64,000 nucleotides of DNA from Methanoculleus sp. (GTDB lineage Archaea; Halobacteriota; Methanomicrobia; Methanomicrobiales; Methanoculleaceae), in assembly GCF_020696975.1 (NCBI RefSeq), contig NZ_JAJGBK010000029.1:62001-126000 (forward strand). The letters are read 5' to 3'. The position numbers were made by a program, and so were the translations under genes. Shown here piece by piece: positions 24,304 through 33,482 of this stretch. The stretch's first letter is position 1; each line of letters begins with the position of its first letter. Below the pieces are notes generated by a model that ran no database searches, was not told the origin of the DNA, and was given only the letters and a program-made list of their open reading frames with translations.

Positions 24304-24964
24304 GGCCTGCACGCTCGGCGAGGATCGTGATGATCTCGTTTATTGCCGCCACCGCAACCGGTGTTCCGCCCCGGGTGCCGACGTTCGAGACCGACGGCAC
24401 ATCGAGAGTACGGAGCACCTCTTTTGACTCCGCTGCGTTCACAAACCCCACCGGGGTCCCGATGATGAGCGCCGGACGGACCCCTTCCCGGACCATATCG
24501 CAGACGACGAGGAGTGCTGAGGGAGCGTTCCCGATAACCACGATCGAACCTTCCAGCCGGTCGCGCAGGGCAAGAAACCCCGCAGACGTCCTGGTGATCC
24601 CTCGCTCCCGGGCGATATCCTCGCCGTAATCGAGGGCGCAGAGGATCTCGCTTGCATGCCCGCGTTTCAGGATGCCTGTCTGCACCATCCGGATATCGGT
24701 GATGATCGGTGCGCGTTCCTCCAGTGCGGCGACCCCGGCCTCGACCGGGTTGCCGGAGAAGCGCATCAGGTCGGCCATCGCAAAATCGCCGACCGCGACC
24801 GAGCATCGCTGCCGGATCCGGTCCTCGGGGGTGGCGTTGCCCACCATCTCCCGCGCCAGGTTCCGGCTCGTGCTCGCTATCGCGTAAGCCTCCGGGGTGA
24901 CCGCCGCAAGGTCAGTATACGTATTTCCGGTGATATCCCCGGGGCGTGATGATTCCTCTCCCAT
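24284..24964 (-). CDS. cbiC: Cobalt-precorrin-8 methylmutase CbiC
   Basis: The 226-residue protein follows the CbiC/CobH pattern: YTDLAAVTPEAYAIASTSR at the start, a conserved IITDIRMVQTGI segment, and IIGTPVGFVNAAESKEVL with NVGTRGGTPVAVAAINEI near the end. It moves the methyl group from C11 to C12 to give cobyrinate. The chosen start overlaps cbiH by 53 bases, which is unusual but no suitable later start exists without losing conserved residues. Confidence 0.92.
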   Translation of the reverse strand: MGEESSRPGDITGNTYTDLAAVTPEAYAIASTSRNLAREMVGNATPEDRIRQRCSVAVGDFAMADLMRFSGNPVEAGVAALEERAPIITDIRMVQTGILKRGHASEILCALDYGEDIARERGITRTSAGFLALRDRLEGSIVVIGNAPSALLVVCDMVREGVRPALIIGTPVGFVNAAESKEVLRTLDVPSVSNVGTRGGTPVAVAAINEIITILAERAGHAGPGY

Positions 24965-25706
24965 CAGTCTCACTCCTCCAGATCCTGGTCTCTTCTCCGC
25001 CGACAAAGACGATCGAGTGCATGTCCACGAAGGCGAAATGGTCGCTAAACTCCCCAAGCGTCGTGATCAGCCGCTCCTCCCCCTCCCGGTAGGCGTTCCT
25101 GACCACCCCGACAGGTGTGGCGGGCGGAAGGTGGCGGCAAGCGATCGCGATCGCTGTATCAAGGTTGTGCGGTCTCCCCCGGGAACGGGGGTTGTAGAGA
25201 ACGACCGGGACCCGCATACGGAACGCGAGGTCGAGCCTCCGCTCGATCTCCTCCCAGGGGGTCAGGAGATCCGAGAGGCTCATCGTGACGTAGTCGCCCG
25301 AGAGCGGGGATCCGAGGCGCGCCGCCGCCGAGACCGCGGCCGTGATGCCGGGGATGACCTCGATGGGGACCTCCGTCGCGGACCGTTCGGCCACCTCAAG
25401 CACGATGCTCGCCATCCCGTAGACCCCGGCATCGCCGCCGCTCACCATCGCGACGACCCGATCCTCTGCGAGGGTAAGGGCCCGTGCCGCCCGGTCGACC
25501 TCCCGGCCCATGCTGCTCCGGATCACCTCTTTCCCGGCGAGCATCGGGGCGACGAGGTCGAGGTAGAACCCGTTGCCGATGACGCAGTCAGCCTCGCCGA
25601 GGGCTTTCAGCGCCCGGGGCGTCATCTGCAGCAGGTCGCCGGGACCGGTGCCGATGATATACAGTTTTCCTCCACTATCGTGCGATTGCAACGGTAACAC
25701 TCCCAT
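24912..25706 (-). CDS. cbiH: Cobalt-precorrin-3 (C17)-methyltransferase CbiH
   Basis: The 264-residue protein has the methylase loop YIIGTGPGDLLQMTPRAL, the SGGDAGVYGMASIVLE motif typical of the CbiH/CobJ group, and VIPGITAAVSAAARLGSPL. It methylates C17 and triggers ring contraction with delta-lactone formation. Met at 25706 was chosen because the longer frame lacks family similarity; this start lies inside the end of cbiG. The next gene, cbiC, starts within its 3' end. Confidence 0.92.
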   Translation of the reverse strand: MGVLPLQSHDSGGKLYIIGTGPGDLLQMTPRALKALGEADCVIGNGFYLDLVAPMLAGKEVIRSSMGREVDRAARALTLAEDRVVAMVSGGDAGVYGMASIVLEVAERSATEVPIEVIPGITAAVSAAARLGSPLSGDYVTMSLSDLLTPWEEIERRLDLAFRMRVPVVLYNPRSRGRPHNLDTAIAIACRHLPPATPVGVVRNAYREGEERLITTLGEFSDHFAFVDMHSIVFVGGEETRIWRSETDGRGIITPRGYHRKYVY

Positions 25707-26547
25707 ACGTCTGCTTGGCAAGCACCAATTCTTTCCGCTTCGAGACCGCGAGAGCCGCTGGTTCCGCGACCCCGACAAGCCCGATCAGGGAGGCCCGCGA
25801 GGGTGTTTCGGCCTCCTCTGCGTTAATAGTATCGTCATCTAAGAAGACGAGGTTGCCCCCCATCTCCGCGATGGCGTCAAGAAGCCCTGCCTCCCCGCGC
25901 TTCTTTGCCGTCGTCGCATAGACGAGGACCTCGTCAGGGGCAATCCCGGCAACCTCGAGCGCCCGCCGGACAGCCGCCGCCACCTCAGGCGCCCCGATGC
26001 CCTTGCGACACCCAAGGCCGACGACGTACTCCCCTTTCCGGACGAGGAGGGAGACACCTGGGCCGGCGACGACGATCCCGGGCCCGGTCACGGTATAGAG
26101 GGGCACGTCGGCGTCCAGTATTGCGGCATTCACCGCACGAGTGGAGTCGCGGTTCGCGACGTCGCATCCCGACCGGGCGGCGATACCCTCGACCGATTCG
26201 CGGCCGCGGGTCTCGGTGGCGGTCGTGATCACCGGTGTGACCCCGAGGACGGCGAGCTCCCGGGCAAGGTCGTTCCCGCCGTGGTGCCCCCCGACGACCG
26301 GGACGGCGTAGCGAAGGTCCGGCCCGACCACCACCACCGCAGGGTCCCGCCACTTGTCGGTGAGGAGGGGGGCGATCCCCCGGACGGCGATCCCGGCCGA
26401 CATCAGGGCGACGATCCGGTCGTATCCTGAAAACGCCTCCCGGAAGGCCTCCGGACTGTAAGGGACGACATTGGCGCCGAGCGCACCCGCTATCCGGCGG
26501 GCCTCGGGGAGGAACCGCTCGAGGGCGATCACCACAGTCCCGGTCAT
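25675..26547 (-). CDS. cbiG: Cobalt-precorrin-5A hydrolase CbiG
   Basis: The 290-residue protein has the CbiG layout: N-terminal domain with IVALMSAGIAVRGIAPLL, then VVGPDLRYAVPVVGGHHGGNDLAREL, and a C-terminal cobE-like domain (VGLGCRKGIGAPEVAAAV, ALAVSKRKELVLAKQTYGSV). It opens the delta-lactone of cobalt-precorrin-5A and releases acetaldehyde. The start (MTGTVVIAL) overlaps the end of cbiF by four bases. Confidence 0.92.
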   Translation of the reverse strand: MTGTVVIALERFLPEARRIAGALGANVVPYSPEAFREAFSGYDRIVALMSAGIAVRGIAPLLTDKWRDPAVVVVGPDLRYAVPVVGGHHGGNDLARELAVLGVTPVITTATETRGRESVEGIAARSGCDVANRDSTRAVNAAILDADVPLYTVTGPGIVVAGPGVSLLVRKGEYVVGLGCRKGIGAPEVAAAVRRALEVAGIAPDEVLVYATTAKKRGEAGLLDAIAEMGGNLVFLDDDTINAEEAETPSRASLIGLVGVAEPAALAVSKRKELVLAKQTYGSVTVAIAR

Positions 26548-27260
26548 GAGTAGAGGACCGACCTCCCGTACCCCGACGCTGCTCCCTCGACGACCTTCCC
26601 GATGACGATCAGCGCCGTCCGCTCGATCCCGGCTGCCCGGGCCTTCTCTGCGATATCGGCCACCGTCCCCCGGACGACCTTCTGGTCGGGCCAGGAGGCG
26701 TGATAGACGACCGCCGCCGGAGTCTCGGGCGGGCACTCCGCCCGGGCAAGGACCTCCTCCATCCGCTCGGTCCCGAGGAAGACCACCATCGTCTGGCCGA
26801 GCCGTGAGAACTCGGGGATCAGGTCCGCCTCAAGCGTCGCCCCTGCCGGGCGGGTGACGATCAGGCTCTCCGAGACGTCGCGGAGCGTGAACTGGGTCCG
26901 GAGAGCCGCCGCGGCCGCAAAGAGCGACGAGACGCCGGGGACGATCTCGGCCTCGATCCCGCGGCGGTCAAGCTCCGCCATCTGCTCGACGATTGCACCA
27001 TAGAGAGCCGGGTCGCCCGAGTGAAGCCGGACAACGAGTTTTTTTGCCCGGACATGCTCCTCGACGGCGTCCACGATCTCTGTAAGGGTCATCCCCCAGC
27101 TGTCGAGTTTCAATCCCGCGCCGGACTCCTCCACGAGCGCCGGGTTCACGAGCGAGCCTGCGTATATGAGGACATCCGCCCGCCGAAGGAGGTCCATCCC
27201 ACGGACGGTGATGAGGTCGGGCGCACCCGGCCCTGCGCCCACGATGTAGACCTTATGCAC
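26544..27260 (-). CDS. cbiF: Cobalt-precorrin-4 (C11)-methyltransferase CbiF
   Basis: The 238-residue protein shows the methylase folds KVYIVGAGPGAPDLITVRG, the CbiF-specific LIYAGSLVNPALVE, VVRLHSGDPALYGAIVEQM and IVPGVSSLFAAAAAL. It methylates C11. A GTG start at 27260 (encoding V-H-K-V-Y before the glycine loop) gives the usual family N-terminus; the longer frame adds unrelated residues. The gene overlaps cbiL by eight bases. Confidence 0.92.
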   Translation of the reverse strand: MHKVYIVGAGPGAPDLITVRGMDLLRRADVLIYAGSLVNPALVEESGAGLKLDSWGMTLTEIVDAVEEHVRAKKLVVRLHSGDPALYGAIVEQMAELDRRGIEAEIVPGVSSLFAAAAALRTQFTLRDVSESLIVTRPAGATLEADLIPEFSRLGQTMVVFLGTERMEEVLARAECPPETPAAVVYHASWPDQKVVRGTVADIAEKARAAGIERTALIVIGKVVEGAASGYGRSVLYS

Positions 27261-27870
27261 GCGACCGCCTCGCAAAGAGGATCGAGAAGTAGTCACTCTT
27301 CTCGGGGAGCTCGGCCCCCCGGTAGACCCGCTGTTCGGGAAGGAACATCCGTTCCACGAGGACGAACTCCGAGTAACCCTCCTCCGAGAGGGAGGCCGCG
27401 AGAGCCGCCGGCCGCCGAACTTTCATGAAGATCCGGGACTCCGGTCCGTTCCCGTCCGAGACAAAGAACCCGCCGGCCACCGGGACGTTTGCGACCGAGG
27501 CGAATGCGGTGATGGAGCTGATCCCGGGCTCGGTCGCGAACGTTATCTCCGGGTAGCGCCCGGCAATCACCTCGCAGAGCCGGGAGAAGGTCGAGTAGAA
27601 GTTAGGGTCCCCGATGATCCCGAAGACCGCCAGATCGTTCGTCGCGTGGGGTGCGATCCGGTCGGCGTTCTCCTCAAGGCACGCCCGGATGTAGGCCTCG
27701 TCGCTCGTCATCGGGAAGTTGAGGACGACGGCATCGGGGCGGTAGGGACGCACAAGGTCGTAGGCGAGGTTGCCGGGGACGAAGACCGCCGCTGCTTCAC
27801 GGAGGAGCCGGACCGCACGAAGGGTCAGGAGTTCAGGGTCGCCGGGGCCGAGCCCCACGCCTACGAGCAT
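27253..27870 (-). CDS. cbiL: Cobalt-factor II / precorrin-2 (C20)-methyltransferase CbiL
   Basis: The 205-residue protein starts MLVGVGLGPGDPELLTLRA, and has FGIIGDPNFYSTFSRL and FATEPGISSITAFASVAN, matching the CbiL/CobI group that methylates C20 of (cobalt-)precorrin-2. It is slightly shorter than bacterial CbiL (about 235 residues), as is common in archaea. Start overlaps the cbiT 3' end by ten bases. Confidence 0.9.
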   Translation of the reverse strand: MLVGVGLGPGDPELLTLRAVRLLREAAAVFVPGNLAYDLVRPYRPDAVVLNFPMTSDEAYIRACLEENADRIAPHATNDLAVFGIIGDPNFYSTFSRLCEVIAGRYPEITFATEPGISSITAFASVANVPVAGGFFVSDGNGPESRIFMKVRRPAALAASLSEEGYSEFVLVERMFLPEQRVYRGAELPEKSDYFSILFARRSRA

Positions 27871-28391
27871 CCGGCACCTCCGACGATGATGTAGACGGGA
27901 TTTATGGGTTTAAACATCACCCCGCCGGCGATCCCGGCGGACCGGGAGACCTGGAGGTGGACGGCTTCGAGGAAGATCCCGAGGCGCTGCATGCTCGCTA
28001 TCGCCTCGTAAAGTGTCCCGACCATCACCGCGTTCACGACGATCCTCCCCTGCACCTTCCCGGCAAGAAGGTCGAGGACCTCCGGCAGGCGGCGGGACCC
28101 TCCGACGAAGGCGGCGTCGAGCCGGTCAATGCCTGCAAGCACGTCGACCGCATCGCCCTCGAAGAACTCGATGTTTCCGGCACCGGCATCTTTCGCCTGG
28201 GCCCGGGCACAGGCGATCGCTTCCGGTCGCTTGTCGATGGCGTAGACACGTCCAGCCACTCTTGATGCGGCAATAGCAACCTTCCCGGTCCCGCACCCGA
28301 CATCGATCATTCGGTCACCCGGGCGAATACCGAGTTTCGCGAGCGAGACGGCCATGACTTCGTCCTGCGTAGGTCCACCCTTCAGTCCCAT
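27861..28391 (-). CDS. cbiT: Cobalt-precorrin-6B (C15)-methyltransferase, decarboxylating, CbiT
   Basis: The 176-residue protein has a class I AdoMet fold (MIDVGCGTGKVAIAASRVAG, then YAIDKRPEAIACARA) preceded by the CbiT start LKGGPTQDEVMAVSLAKLG. The VGGSRRLPEVLDLL segment is typical. It methylates C15 and removes the C12 acetate carboxyl. It is the first gene of the operon cbiT-L-F-G-H-C-D-E, all of whose junctions overlap. A 180-base gap separates it from the divergent ferredoxin gene. Confidence 0.92.
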   Translation of the reverse strand: MGLKGGPTQDEVMAVSLAKLGIRPGDRMIDVGCGTGKVAIAASRVAGRVYAIDKRPEAIACARAQAKDAGAGNIEFFEGDAVDVLAGIDRLDAAFVGGSRRLPEVLDLLAGKVQGRIVVNAVMVGTLYEAIASMQRLGIFLEAVHLQVSRSAGIAGGVMFKPINPVYIIVGGAGCS

Positions 28392-28570
28392 AGCATCCTC
28401 ATTTCCCAGATAAATTTGTGCTAACTCCTATTAAATAGGGCAGTGCAGGGCTCCGGTTCCCGGGCCCGGGCAGCACGGAATGACAGCCCATTAATCCCCC
28501 GACAAAACAGAGATTCCGGAGCATCGCCAGAAGCGAGGAACATAAAGGTTTTTGCGAGGACGACGACAAT

Positions 28571-28756
28571 ATGAGTACAATGCTCAGGATAAACCGAGAC
28601 AAGTGCGGATACTGCGGCACCTGCGTCGCAGTCTGCCCCGAGGATGCGCTCGAACTGATCGACGCCTACCTCAGCCTCGAGCGGGAGTGCATCGCCTGCG
28701 GCATCTGCGCACGGGCATGCCCGCTCGGAGCACTGGAGGTCGTCCATGAAGAATAA
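28571..28756 (+). CDS. Small 2x[4Fe-4S] ferredoxin
   Basis: The 61-residue protein carries two clusters: [12 protein letters not shown] and [12 protein letters not shown], each a CxxCxxCxxxCP motif. It overlaps the geranylgeranyl reductase gene by eleven bases, so the pair is translationally linked. In Methanosarcina a neighbouring ferredoxin is known to supply electrons to this reductase, and that role is inferred here. A start at the in-frame ATG three codons later is also possible. Confidence 0.93.
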   Translation: MSTMLRINRDKCGYCGTCVAVCPEDALELIDAYLSLERECIACGICARACPLGALEVVHEE

Positions 28757-29942
28757 CTACGATATGCTCGTCATCGGGGGCGGCCCTGCCGGCGCGCTCG
28801 CGGCGAAGACCGCCGCCGAGGCAGGGAACTCGGTCTGCCTCATCGAGAAACGGCCCGCCATCGGCACACCCATCCGGTGCGCGGAGGGGATCGGCAAAGA
28901 ACTCTTGAAGGAGTACATCAAGCCCGATCCACGCTGGATCTCCGCGGAGATCGAGCGAGCCCGGATCATCGCACCAAACGGCACCGCCATCAGCCTCGAT
29001 CAGGACAGGGCAGGGAACGAGGTCGGCTACGTCCTCGACCGGAAGGTCTTCGACCGGGAACTTGTCTGGCAGGCGGCCGAGGCCGGAGCGGATATCATCG
29101 TCAAGACCCGGGCGACCGAGCCGATCATGGAGAACGGGGCCGTCCGGGGCGCGAAGGTGATCTCGGTCGGGACACCAGCAGAGATCCGGGCCGAGGTTGT
29201 CATCGCCGCAGACGGCACGGAGGCTCAGTTCGCCCGCCGGGCCGGGCTCGACACCACCGTCCCCCTCCGCGAGATGATGAGCTGCGCACAGTACGTGATG
29301 ACCGACATCGACATTGACGCAGGTTCCACCGACTTCTACCTGGGCAACGAGATTGCACCCGAAGGCTACCTCTGGGTCTTCCCGAAGGGGGAGCGGACCG
29401 CAAACGTCGGGATCGGGATCACAGGCAGGAAGAGCCACGACGGGTCCCGGGCGAAGGACTACCTGGACCGGTTCGTCGCGAAGAACTTCCCCGGTGGAAA
29501 GACGATCGAGGCGATCGTGGGCGGCGTCCCGGTCTGCAGGCCGCTCACCTGCACGGTCGCCGACGGGCTGATAGTCGCCGGTGACGCAGCGAGGGTCGTC
29601 GACCCCATCACCGGCGGCGGGATCGGAAACGCCATGTACACGGGAAGGCTCGCCGGGCAGGTGGCCACAAGGTGCATCGAGGCGGGCAACTGCTCAAAGG
29701 AGGCGCTGATGCCCTACGATACGGAGTGGCGTGCGTCCCGGATGGGTAAGGGCATCGAGCGGAACTACAAGGTCAAGGAGTACTTTATCACCCTCGACGA
29801 CACGAAACTCAATACTCTCGCGGACTCGATTGCAAACATCAGTTTCAAGGAGTTCTCGGTCGCGGCGCTCATCAAGGAGTTGATCGTACGGAATCCGCGG
29901 ATGCTCCTCGAACTTAAAGCGCTTAAAGACGCTCTAGCCTGA
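28746..29942 (+). CDS. Digeranylgeranylglycerophospholipid reductase
   Basis: The 398-residue flavoprotein has an N-terminal FAD-binding fold ([23 protein letters not shown], here in parts), the [13 protein letters not shown] segment typical of archaeal reductases, a YxWxFP motif ([19 protein letters not shown]) and the second FAD motif [19 protein letters not shown]. It saturates the double bonds of the geranylgeranyl chains to give phytanyl archaeal lipids, at the inner membrane face. The upstream ferredoxin is its probable electron donor. Confidence 0.93.
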   Translation: MKNNYDMLVIGGGPAGALAAKTAAEAGNSVCLIEKRPAIGTPIRCAEGIGKELLKEYIKPDPRWISAEIERARIIAPNGTAISLDQDRAGNEVGYVLDRKVFDRELVWQAAEAGADIIVKTRATEPIMENGAVRGAKVISVGTPAEIRAEVVIAADGTEAQFARRAGLDTTVPLREMMSCAQYVMTDIDIDAGSTDFYLGNEIAPEGYLWVFPKGERTANVGIGITGRKSHDGSRAKDYLDRFVAKNFPGGKTIEAIVGGVPVCRPLTCTVADGLIVAGDAARVVDPITGGGIGNAMYTGRLAGQVATRCIEAGNCSKEALMPYDTEWRASRMGKGIERNYKVKEYFITLDDTKLNTLADSIANISFKEFSVAALIKELIVRNPRMLLELKALKDALA

Positions 29943-30599
29943 TCGCTTCAACTGCCTGGTGAGAGTCTTTATCGTCTCACCTTCCGCTTCCTTTTTTGTG
30001 AAGACCGTGATGACGTCCCCCGGTCGGATACGGACGGTGCCGCTCGGGATGATGAGGTCGCCCCCGGCACGCCGGATGGCAATGAAGACGAAGTCGCGGA
30101 CCTCAAGGTCCCGGATCTCGCGGTCGACGATGGGAGCACCCTCCTCCGCGACGATCTCGAAGATGGTCCCGCCGGGGATCGAGGCAACCTGCTGGAGGTT
30201 CGGGCTCTTCGCCCAGTAGTAAAGCCGGGTCGCCACCAGTTCGTCGGGGTTCTCGCTGATCTTCACCCCGACCTCATTGAAGAGGTCGGAATGCTCTCTC
30301 TGGTTAACGATCGAGACGACGTTTCTGACGTTGTAGCGTTTGGCGAGCCAGCAGGTCATCAGGTTTACGGCATCATCGCTCGTGGTAGCCACCAGGGCGT
30401 CGGCCCGGTCGATCCCGGCGTCCTGCAGAACTGATTTGTCGGTTGCGTTCCCCGTGATGGCGAGGACATCGTAGTGCTCCAGAGCATCGCTCGCACGCGC
30501 CTCGTCCTGATCGATCACCACCACGGAGTCACCGGCATTCACGGCGATCGCAGTCAAATTCCGGCCGATTCCGCCCAGGCCGACGATGATGGTGTACAT
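29934..30599 (-). CDS. trkA: TrkA-type K+ channel/transporter regulatory protein
   Basis: The 221-residue protein has an N-terminal RCK/TrkA-N Rossmann domain ([45 protein letters not shown]) and a C-terminal RCK-C domain ([31 protein letters not shown]). It binds NAD(H) or nucleotides and gates a potassium transporter, which is not encoded here. Start MYTIIVG at 30599 matches the family; an in-frame ATG at 30623 would add eight residues. It overlaps the reductase 3' end by nine bases, convergently. Confidence 0.88.
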   Translation of the reverse strand: MYTIIVGLGGIGRNLTAIAVNAGDSVVVIDQDEARASDALEHYDVLAITGNATDKSVLQDAGIDRADALVATTSDDAVNLMTCWLAKRYNVRNVVSIVNQREHSDLFNEVGVKISENPDELVATRLYYWAKSPNLQQVASIPGGTIFEIVAEEGAPIVDREIRDLEVRDFVFIAIRRAGGDLIIPSGTVRIRPGDVITVFTKKEAEGETIKTLTRQLKRSG

Positions 30600-30653
30600 C
30601 CAGATTGATTCAATCGTCGCCATTAAAATACCTTGCGAATGAAACAGGAGAGT

Positions 30654-31283
30654 ATGATCTGCGGGGTGGATGAAGCGGGAAAGGGCTCGGTCCTCGGCCC
30701 GATGGCGGTTGCCGCCGTCGGGTGCCGGGCAACCGAGGATCTTGAAGCCCTCCCCATCCGGGACTCGAAGGTCCTCCGACCAAAACAGCGTGAGGCCCTC
30801 TACGAGATCCTCCTCCGCGACTTCTCGATCGCGATCGTCATGATCGACGCCGCCGGCATCGACGATGCCCGGACCAGGATGAGTATGAACCAGTGCGTGG
30901 CCGAACTCCATGCCGAGGCGCTCATGGGGCTCCGGCCGGAATCGGCCTATGTGGACGCCTGCGACGTGAACGCGGAGCGCTACGGCCGAACGGTTGCAGG
31001 CTACCTGGACTATCCCTGCAACATCGTCGCCGAACACCGGGCGGACGCCCGTTACAAGATCGTCGGCGCAGCGAGCGTCGTCGCAAAGGTCACCCGTGAC
31101 CGGGCAATCCGGGAACTCGAAGAACAGTTCGGGAAGGTCGGGAGCGGCTACCCCTCAGACCCGGTCACGATCGAGTTCCTCAGAGGCTACATCCGGGAGT
31201 ATGGAAACCCGCCGCCCTGCGCCCGCAGGAGCTGGAAGACGGTGACGAACCTTTCCCAGACAACGATGCAGGATTTCTTATAG
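30654..31283 (+). CDS. rnhB: Ribonuclease HII
   Basis: The 209-residue protein begins MICGVDEAGKGSVLGPM, with the catalytic Asp-Glu pair in DEAGKG, further acidic residues in YVDACDVN and the archaeal KVTRDRAI segment. The C-terminal TTMQDFL resembles a PCNA-interacting peptide (a QxxxxFF-like end), usual for archaeal RNase HII. It cuts RNA of RNA-DNA hybrids and single ribonucleotides. The start with a GGAG just upstream was preferred over in-frame ATG 30639 and TTG 30633. Confidence 0.92.
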   Translation: MICGVDEAGKGSVLGPMAVAAVGCRATEDLEALPIRDSKVLRPKQREALYEILLRDFSIAIVMIDAAGIDDARTRMSMNQCVAELHAEALMGLRPESAYVDACDVNAERYGRTVAGYLDYPCNIVAEHRADARYKIVGAASVVAKVTRDRAIRELEEQFGKVGSGYPSDPVTIEFLRGYIREYGNPPPCARRSWKTVTNLSQTTMQDFL

Positions 31284-31291
31284 CCCGGAAG

Positions 31292-31298
31292 TATTTAT
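31292..31298 (+). promoter_or_regulatory. TATA box of the site-2 protease gene
   Basis: TATTTAT lies 26-32 bases before ATG 31324, which predicts a transcript with almost no leader. Confidence 0.5.
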
Positions 31299-31323
31299 GC
31301 TTCGTGCGCGCTAACCGTGAGTG

Positions 31324-32655
31324 ATGAGCTGGCTCCAGATACTCCTCCTTCTCGTCGTGGCATACCTTCTGATTGCCTTCTATATCCGCGACCGGGGGCT
31401 GTTTCGCGATCACATCGTCTTCTTTGGCCCCATCATGGGGATCAAGACCGATCGGGTAGGGTTCTTTGACTGGTTCCAAAAGATCAGGACTCCGCTCCGG
31501 GCCTACGCGACGCTCGGAGTCATCATGGTCGTCGTGGTCTCGGCCTTCATGACGCTCGCCCTGGTCCTCGCGGTCTCCCAGTACCTGGTGCACACTCCCG
31601 AACCGACCGGGATCTACGACCCCCGAAACATCCTCGCCATACCCGGGGTCAATGAGGCAATACCGATCACCGCGGCCGTCATCATCGGCCTTCTGCTCAC
31701 GATCGTCATCCACGAGTTCGGCCACGCGATCCTCGCCAGGGTCGAGGATATGCGGGTGCGGAGCATGGGTCTCCTCATCGCCGTCGTCCCGCTCGGGGCC
31801 TTTGTCGAACCTGAAGAGGAGGATGTCGAAGCGGCAAAGGGGATGCCGAAGATACGGATGTTCGGCGCCGGGATCACGAACAACATCGTCATCGGCCTCG
31901 CATGCTTTGCGGCGATGTTCCTCCTCGTGGGGATAGCGACGCCCCTCTCCACACCGCTCGTCCAGGGGATCTACCAGGACTACCCCGCGGCCGAGGCGGG
32001 CCTTCCCGGCTACTCGGTCATCACGAGCATAAACGGCGTTCCCGTGACGGACCAGGAAGAAGTATCGGCGATCATGGACGGGACGCGGCCGGGAGAGACG
32101 GTCACCCTGACGGCCGAAAAGGACGGGATTGAGAGCACCTACACCCTCACCCTCTCAGAGTGGCCGGAGGTGCTTGACGGCGACCGGGACTCCGGGTTCA
32201 TGGGGGTCTACTACTACAGTGCACCCGCGGTGAAGGAGCACATCGGAAATGTTGCAGACCTCGGGCTGCTTGCGCCGCTCTATCTGACGATAGCCCCGAT
32301 CGACGCCTTCATCCAGGGCAACACCCAGCAGCTCGCGATCCTGCTCACCGACACCCCCGAACAGATGGCCTGGGAGGAGCCGTTCCCCTTCTTCTGGGGC
32401 ACGGTCCACCTCTTCTTCTGGACCGGGTGGTTCAACCTGCTGGTGGGGATGTTCAACGCCATCCCGATCGTCCCGCTCGACGGCGGCTACATGATGCGGG
32501 AAGGAGTGGAGCGGATCTTCGACCGGCTGGGCCTGTCGCGGTACGCGCAGCGGGTCGCCGCCTCGATCAGCGGCTTTGTGACGGTGATGCTGATCCTCCT
32601 CGTCACGATGCCGATGATCGTCGCGGCGCTGCGGTTCGTGATGACGATAGGATAA
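31324..32655 (+). CDS. Site-2 protease family (M50) intramembrane metalloprotease with PDZ domain
   Basis: The 443-residue membrane protein has the zinc site HEFGH at residues 130-134 and the third metal ligand in NAIPIVPLDGGY (Asp386). Between them lies a PDZ domain (QDYPAAEAGLPGYSVITSINGVPVTDQEE). The fold has about seven helices. It would cleave membrane-anchored regulators or leftover signal peptides inside the bilayer. No anti-sigma-like substrate applies in archaea, so the target is unknown. Confidence 0.9.
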   Translation: MSWLQILLLLVVAYLLIAFYIRDRGLFRDHIVFFGPIMGIKTDRVGFFDWFQKIRTPLRAYATLGVIMVVVVSAFMTLALVLAVSQYLVHTPEPTGIYDPRNILAIPGVNEAIPITAAVIIGLLLTIVIHEFGHAILARVEDMRVRSMGLLIAVVPLGAFVEPEEEDVEAAKGMPKIRMFGAGITNNIVIGLACFAAMFLLVGIATPLSTPLVQGIYQDYPAAEAGLPGYSVITSINGVPVTDQEEVSAIMDGTRPGETVTLTAEKDGIESTYTLTLSEWPEVLDGDRDSGFMGVYYYSAPAVKEHIGNVADLGLLAPLYLTIAPIDAFIQGNTQQLAILLTDTPEQMAWEEPFPFFWGTVHLFFWTGWFNLLVGMFNAIPIVPLDGGYMMREGVERIFDRLGLSRYAQRVAASISGFVTVMLILLVTMPMIVAALRFVMTIG

Positions 32656-32700
32656 CTCCACCTTTTTCGTTCAGAGAGGTGATTCGACCTCTCGCACGTT

Positions 32701-32714
32701 CCCTGCAGTCAGGG
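32701..32714. terminator. Short hairpin after the site-2 protease gene
   Basis: CCCTG and CAGGG pair around CAGT. The stem is short and followed only by TTTCC, so this is a weak signal. Confidence 0.25.
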
Positions 32715-32719
32715 TTTCC

Positions 32720-32755
32720 GGAAGATGGGATTATGCTGGAAGATGGGATTATGCT
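32720..32755. repeat. Perfect 18-bp tandem duplication at the end of the endonuclease gene
   Basis: Two identical copies, 32720-32737 and 32738-32755, lie head to tail (unit GGAAGATGGGATTATGCT). The second copy contains the last codon and stop of the restriction endonuclease gene, so the gene's 3' end was duplicated once. The first copy lies downstream of the stop and is non-coding. Confidence 0.9.
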
Positions 32756-33480
32756 AACTCATAGAAGTTGTTCAGATGCGAACACAGGGACCGCAGGAAC
32801 CGGTACCCCGAGAGAGTCTCATCTGGTTCGGAATAATTCGGGGGCTGCATCTTATCCTCTTCCTTTGCAAGCAGGTAACAGACCTCCGAGTAGACTCTCT
32901 CTCGCACCAACTTCAGGCAGGTCTGGTGATAGCGTTCAATGTAGGAAGCATCCTTGAACTCAGGAAATACCTCAAAGTGCGGCTCGTTATTCCTCACGCT
33001 CTTACGCGACTTCTCGCAGTCTTCCAGCAGGAGCAGATACCCAAGCCAGGGCGACGGGGAGGTCCTGAATGCTCCCTCACGGTAGGCTGTCCAGAGGTCG
33101 TATGCGCTTCCTAAAACCTCTTCGGTCCGGTTGTTGATGTTGTTCCCGAACGATGGCCCTTTCTGGGACTTCAGTTCAAGGACGGCAACCAGTTCCTTCC
33201 TTTTGTCAGGGTAGTGCTTGATAATGATAAGGTCCCACTGCTTCTCCGCGCGGAAGTATCCCGGAAGATCAAGAGAACTCTTACGTGTGCAGATATCTCC
33301 CTCAGGAATCCCGATATCGACCAGCAGGTCTCGGATGAGCGAGAAAAACCGGTCCATGTGCTTTCCACCCGTCGCTTCCGAACGGAAGCCCTGGTCTCTT
33401 ATACCCCGGCTATTCTGGTCTTCTGCCTGCGACGCCCTCTTATCCCAGAAATACCGCACTGCACACGAAAAAATAGTCAT
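32749..33480 (-). CDS. Type II restriction endonuclease, XhoI/PaeR7I family
   Basis: The 243-residue protein matches the length of XhoI-type enzymes (about 246). The family core is plain: AVRYFWDKRASQ near the start, EKQWDLIIIK with Asp83, then VLELKSQKGPSFGNN with Glu102-x-Lys104, a PD-(D/E)xK nuclease site, followed by NNRTEEVLGSAYDLWTAYREGAF. XhoI and PaeR7I cut CTCGAG, so that target is likely but inferred. ATG 33480 was chosen; the frame extends upstream over the methyltransferase but without family similarity. It lies 52 bases after the methyltransferase stop. GC is lower than in the flanks, indicating transfer. Confidence 0.9.
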   Translation of the reverse strand: MTIFSCAVRYFWDKRASQAEDQNSRGIRDQGFRSEATGGKHMDRFFSLIRDLLVDIGIPEGDICTRKSSLDLPGYFRAEKQWDLIIIKHYPDKRKELVAVLELKSQKGPSFGNNINNRTEEVLGSAYDLWTAYREGAFRTSPSPWLGYLLLLEDCEKSRKSVRNNEPHFEVFPEFKDASYIERYHQTCLKLVRERVYSEVCYLLAKEEDKMQPPNYSEPDETLSGYRFLRSLCSHLNNFYELA

Positions 33481-33482
33481 CA

